Assembly: GCA_023150055.1 (NCBI GenBank)
Contig: JAKLLP010000007.1
Location: forward strand, 3,021-19,526
Direction: 5' to 3'
DNA: 16,506 bases
From: Gammaproteobacteria bacterium
GTDB taxonomy: Bacteria; Pseudomonadota; Gammaproteobacteria; Steroidobacterales; GCA-2729495
The translations under genes and the position numbers were made by a program. The notes beneath the pieces were generated by a model. That model saw nothing but the letters and a program-made list of their open reading frames with translations, made no database searches and was not told where the DNA came from. How positions within the stretch are numbered: the first letter of the stretch is position 1; every line of letters starts with the position of its first letter. Positions 13,863 to 16,506 of this stretch are shown piece after piece.

Positions 13863-16316
13863 GTGCTCGACTTCCTCAGCTGGCTGTTCTGGACAGCCTC
13901 CCTGTGCGCCATCGGGCTCGCGCTCGCCTACCGGCGGGTGGACCTGCGCACCGCGACCGCGACACTCGGCCTCGCGCTGGTCGCCTATTTCGTGCTCTCC
14001 GGTTCGTACTGGCCATGGATGCTGCTGCTGGCGGCAGCGTGGGTCGCCCTTGCGGCCCTCAATTTCTCCGAGTTCCGGCGGGAACGCATAACCGCACCGC
14101 TGCTGCGCTTCTACAGGACCCTGGTACCACAGCTCTCCGCGACGGAGCGCGAGGCGCTGGAAGCAGGCACGGTGTGGTGGGACGGGGAACTGTTCACGGG
14201 CCTGCCCGACTGGTCGAAGCTCGCTGCCTTGCCGCCACCGCAGCTCTCCGAAGAGGAACGCGCGTTCCTGGACGGTCCGACCCAGGAACTCTGCCGGCGA
14301 CTCGACGACTGGGAGATCACGCACGAACTCGGCGACATACCGCGCGACATCTGGGAGTTCATCATCGAGAAGCAGTTCTTCGCGATGATCATTCCCCGGC
14401 GCTACGGGGGGCTGGAGTTTTCGCCTCTCGCCGTAGCCAGCGTGCTCGCCAAGCTCGCCAGCCGCAGCGCGCTCGTCGCCTCGACCGTCGGCGTGCCGAA
14501 TTCGCTCGGGCCGGGAGAGCTGCTCCTGCACTACGGCACCGAAGCGCAGAAGGACCACTACCTGCCAAGGCTCGCCCGCGGCGAAGAAATCCCCTGCTTC
14601 GCGCTGACCAGCCCGCGGGTGGGCTCGGATGCGGCTTCCATTCTCGATACCGGCGTCGTCTGTCGCGACCTGTTCGAAGGCGAGGAAATCGTCGGTATCC
14701 GGCTCAACTGGGACAAGCGCTACATCACGCTGGCGCCGATTGCCACGGTGCTCGGCCTCGCCTTCAAGCTGTACGACCCGGAACACCTGATCGGCGACCA
14801 GGACGAGTACGGCATCACCGCGGCGCTGATTCCGACCAACCTGCCCGGCATCGAGATCGGCCGCCGGCACTTCCCCATCAACGTCCCGTTCCAGAACGGC
14901 CCGACGCGAGGCCGGGACGTGTTCGTGCCCCTCGACTACATCATCGGCGGCCGGGAACGGGCGGGGCAAGGCTGGCGCATGCTGATGGAGCAACTTTCCG
15001 CGGGCCGTGGCGTCGTGCTCCCGGCCAACGCCATGGGCGGGGCCCGGGCGGCGAGCTTCGCGACCGGCGCCTATGCCCGCATCCGCCGCCAGTTCAACCT
15101 GCCGATCGCGCAGTTCGAGGGCGTGGGCGAGGCGCTCGCCCGCATCGCCGGCAATACCTACATCATCAACGCTGCCGTCGCCGTCACCACCACGGTTCTC
15201 GGCCGGGGCGAGAAGCCTGCCGTCCCCTCGGCCATTCTGAAGTACCACTGCACGGAACTCGCGCGGCGGATCTCCAATGACGCCATGGACATCCACGGCG
15301 GCAAGGCGATCATGCTGGGGCCGAAGAACTACCTCGCCCGCAATTACCAGATCCTGCCGGTCGCCATCACGGTCGAGGGCGCGAACATTCTCACGCGCAG
15401 CCTCATCATCTTCGGCCAGGGGGCCGTGCGCTGCCACCCGTTCGTGCTGAAGGAAATGGAAGCGGCCAGGGCGCAGGATTTCGAGCGGGCGCTGGCCGAT
15501 TTCGACCGGCACCTGTTCGGCCACATCGGCTATGCGGTCAGCAACGCCGCCCGTTCTTTCTGGCTGGCGTTGACGCACGCCCGCTATACCAGCGTGCCGG
15601 TGAGCGGCCCCACCGAGCGCTATTACCAGCACATCAACCGCTTCAGCGCGGCCTTCGCGCTTGCCGCGGATGTCGCGATGCTGACGCTGGGGGGATCGCT
15701 CAAGCGGCGCGAGCAGCTATCGGCGCGACTCGGCGACGTCTTCAGCGCCATGTACCTGTCGAGCATGGTACTCAAGCATTACGAGAACCAGGGACAGCCG
15801 GAGGCCGACCTGCCGCTGGTCGAGTGGGCCTGCCGCAGCCTGCTTTACCAGGCCCAGGAACAGTTGCACGGCTTCCTGCGCAACCTGCCGGACCGCCGGG
15901 TGGCGATCGCCCTGCGCGCGCTGATTTTTCCTCGCGGCCGCATGTACTTTGCGCCGCCCGATGAACTCGGCCAGCGGATCGTCGCGCTGCTGAGCCGTCC
16001 GACCGAGACCCGCGAGCGGCTGTGCGCGGGCATCTACACGGCAGATGATCCCGGCAGCCCGCTCGGCGCCCTGCAGCGAGCGCTGGTGCGCGCCGAAGCG
16101 CTGTTACCGATCGAGGAGCGCATCCGCGATGCGATCCGCAGCGGGCTGATCACCGAGGAGCATCCACTGCAGGCGATCGAGTCGGCGGAACGCCAGGGCA
16201 TCATCAACTCCAGCGAGGCCGAGGAGATGCGGCGCCAGGATGCGCTGGTGCTGGAAATCACCGGGGTCGACGACTTCGACCCCGCGGAGATCGGCCGGGC
16301 CACGACGGACGCCTGA
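13863..16316 (+). CDS. fadE: FadE-type acyl-CoA dehydrogenase with membrane N-terminus and DUF1974 C-terminus
   Basis: The 817-residue enzyme is close to E. coli FadE (814). It performs the first step of fatty acid beta-oxidation, oxidising acyl-CoA to trans-2-enoyl-CoA with FAD. Hydrophobic segments at about 4-22 and 33-66 anchor it to the inner membrane. The dehydrogenase core runs from about 130 to 520: IIPRRYGGLEFSPLA (176-190), PNSLGPGELLLHYGT (212-226), CFALTSPRVGSDAAS (245-259) and ISNDAMDIHGGKAIM (470-484). VEGANILTRSLIIFGQG (504-520) contains Glu505, the likely catalytic base by position. The remaining 300 residues are the DUF1974 region found in FadE, with HYENQGQPEADLPLVEWA (639-656). 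GTG 13863 is chosen for its ribosome binding site and because it starts the first membrane helix. The frame stays open upstream on the opposite reading of mdh, which is not coding. No other beta-oxidation gene is seen in the window. Confidence 0.96.
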   Translation: MLDFLSWLFWTASLCAIGLALAYRRVDLRTATATLGLALVAYFVLSGSYWPWMLLLAAAWVALAALNFSEFRRERITAPLLRFYRTLVPQLSATEREALEAGTVWWDGELFTGLPDWSKLAALPPPQLSEEERAFLDGPTQELCRRLDDWEITHELGDIPRDIWEFIIEKQFFAMIIPRRYGGLEFSPLAVASVLAKLASRSALVASTVGVPNSLGPGELLLHYGTEAQKDHYLPRLARGEEIPCFALTSPRVGSDAASILDTGVVCRDLFEGEEIVGIRLNWDKRYITLAPIATVLGLAFKLYDPEHLIGDQDEYGITAALIPTNLPGIEIGRRHFPINVPFQNGPTRGRDVFVPLDYIIGGRERAGQGWRMLMEQLSAGRGVVLPANAMGGARAASFATGAYARIRRQFNLPIAQFEGVGEALARIAGNTYIINAAVAVTTTVLGRGEKPAVPSAILKYHCTELARRISNDAMDIHGGKAIMLGPKNYLARNYQILPVAITVEGANILTRSLIIFGQGAVRCHPFVLKEMEAARAQDFERALADFDRHLFGHIGYAVSNAARSFWLALTHARYTSVPVSGPTERYYQHINRFSAAFALAADVAMLTLGGSLKRREQLSARLGDVFSAMYLSSMVLKHYENQGQPEADLPLVEWACRSLLYQAQEQLHGFLRNLPDRRVAIALRALIFPRGRMYFAPPDELGQRIVALLSRPTETRERLCAGIYTADDPGSPLGALQRALVRAEALLPIEERIRDAIRSGLITEEHPLQAIESAERQGIINSSEAEEMRRQDALVLEITGVDDFDPAEIGRATTDA

Positions 16317-16506
16317 GCGCAAACCGGCTCGCGGCTTCTACCTGCGGAGCCCCGGGGCGGAGAGAGATGCCCGATGCCGCTACGCCGGAACCGGGGGCTA
16401 GTATGGCGTTAACGGTCTGCGATGGTCGGACCGCCCGGAGGTGGGGGTCTCCGCCCAAAGCGAGTGTTGATGAACGAGGGCGGGAGCGACGGCGGAGACC
16501 TCCCGC
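16317..16506 (+). other. Intergenic right edge with candidate promoter
   Basis: After fadE there is no clear terminator; a ten-base palindrome GCCCCGGGGC lies at 16349-16358. TAGTAT at 16399-16404 could be a weak -10 box for a gene beginning near 16470. A ten-base inverted repeat flanks that start: GGTCTCCGCC at 16446-16455 and GGCGGAGACC at 16491-16500. Confidence 0.3.
16470..16506 (+). CDS. Possible start of a gene running off the window
   Basis: An ATG at 16470 opens a frame reading MNEGGSDGGDLP up to the window edge. There is no good ribosome binding site before it, only GAG within GCGAGTGTTG. Twelve codons are too few to name a product or to be sure that it is coding. Confidence 0.25.
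   Translation, partial: MNEGGSDGGDLP

Noticed and set aside
13677..15632. A 651-codon open frame on the minus strand, opposite fadE
   Set aside because: It is a composition artefact: no recognisable motif, no ribosome binding site, and fadE motifs cover the same bases.
1..16506. tRNA, rRNA, CRISPR, insertion sequence, prophage or toxin-antitoxin features
   Set aside because: No cloverleaf with CCA-end pattern, regularly spaced repeats, transposase, integrase or paired small-gene signature was seen on either strand.

Overview
The window is a gene-dense, GC-rich stretch of bacterial chromosome. It most resembles a gammaproteobacterium. The evidence is a proteobacterial-type glutamate-cysteine ligase of about E. 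coli length, a FadE-type long acyl-CoA dehydrogenase with membrane-spanning N-terminus, a YheT-type hydrolase, a DUF2845 protein and a 327-residue malate dehydrogenase of the [10 protein letters not shown] type. Base composition and the strong G/C third-position bias fit lineages such as Chromatiales, Steroidobacterales or Nevskiales, but the genus cannot be named from this sequence. I see no tRNA, rRNA, CRISPR array, insertion sequence, phage gene or other sign of recent transfer.

Layout, left to right. (1) The 3' part of an SLC13-type permease with two RCK_C domains (2-1225, +) meets a zinc-independent quinone oxidoreductase (1236-2213, -) tail to tail. (2) A ferredoxin reductase-like flavoprotein (2323-3552, +) is divergent from the quinone reductase. 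(3) A minus-strand block reads gshA (4987-6549), then two unrecognised membrane-anchored proteins (4209-4895 and 3568-4212). Those last two overlap through a GTGA stop/start. (4) Divergent from gshA is a small exported DUF2845 protein (6708-7103, +). Its end overlaps the end of a YheT-like alpha/beta hydrolase (7088-8083, -). That hydrolase lies 10 bases downstream of an unusual receiver-domain membrane protein (8094-9425, -). (5) Divergent from that protein is a large membrane-bound PAS-GGDEF-EAL protein (9666-12134, +). (6) A small exported two-cysteine protein (12259-12600, +), mdh (12752-13735, +) and fadE (13863-16316, +) follow on the plus strand, each with its own candidate promoter. 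(7) The right edge (16317-16506) holds a possible promoter and the first codons of a possible gene.

Functionally the window mixes housekeeping metabolism with signalling. The metabolic genes cover glutathione synthesis, the TCA cycle, fatty acid beta-oxidation, quinone and ferredoxin redox chemistry, and anion transport. The signalling genes are the receiver protein and the c-di-GMP enzyme, which sit back to back across about 240 bases. The least explained elements are the receiver-TM-periplasmic protein at 8094-9425 and the coupled pair of unknown proteins behind gshA. No intergenic stretch exceeds 300 bases. Long open frames on the strand opposite the large genes are composition artefacts and are not annotated.
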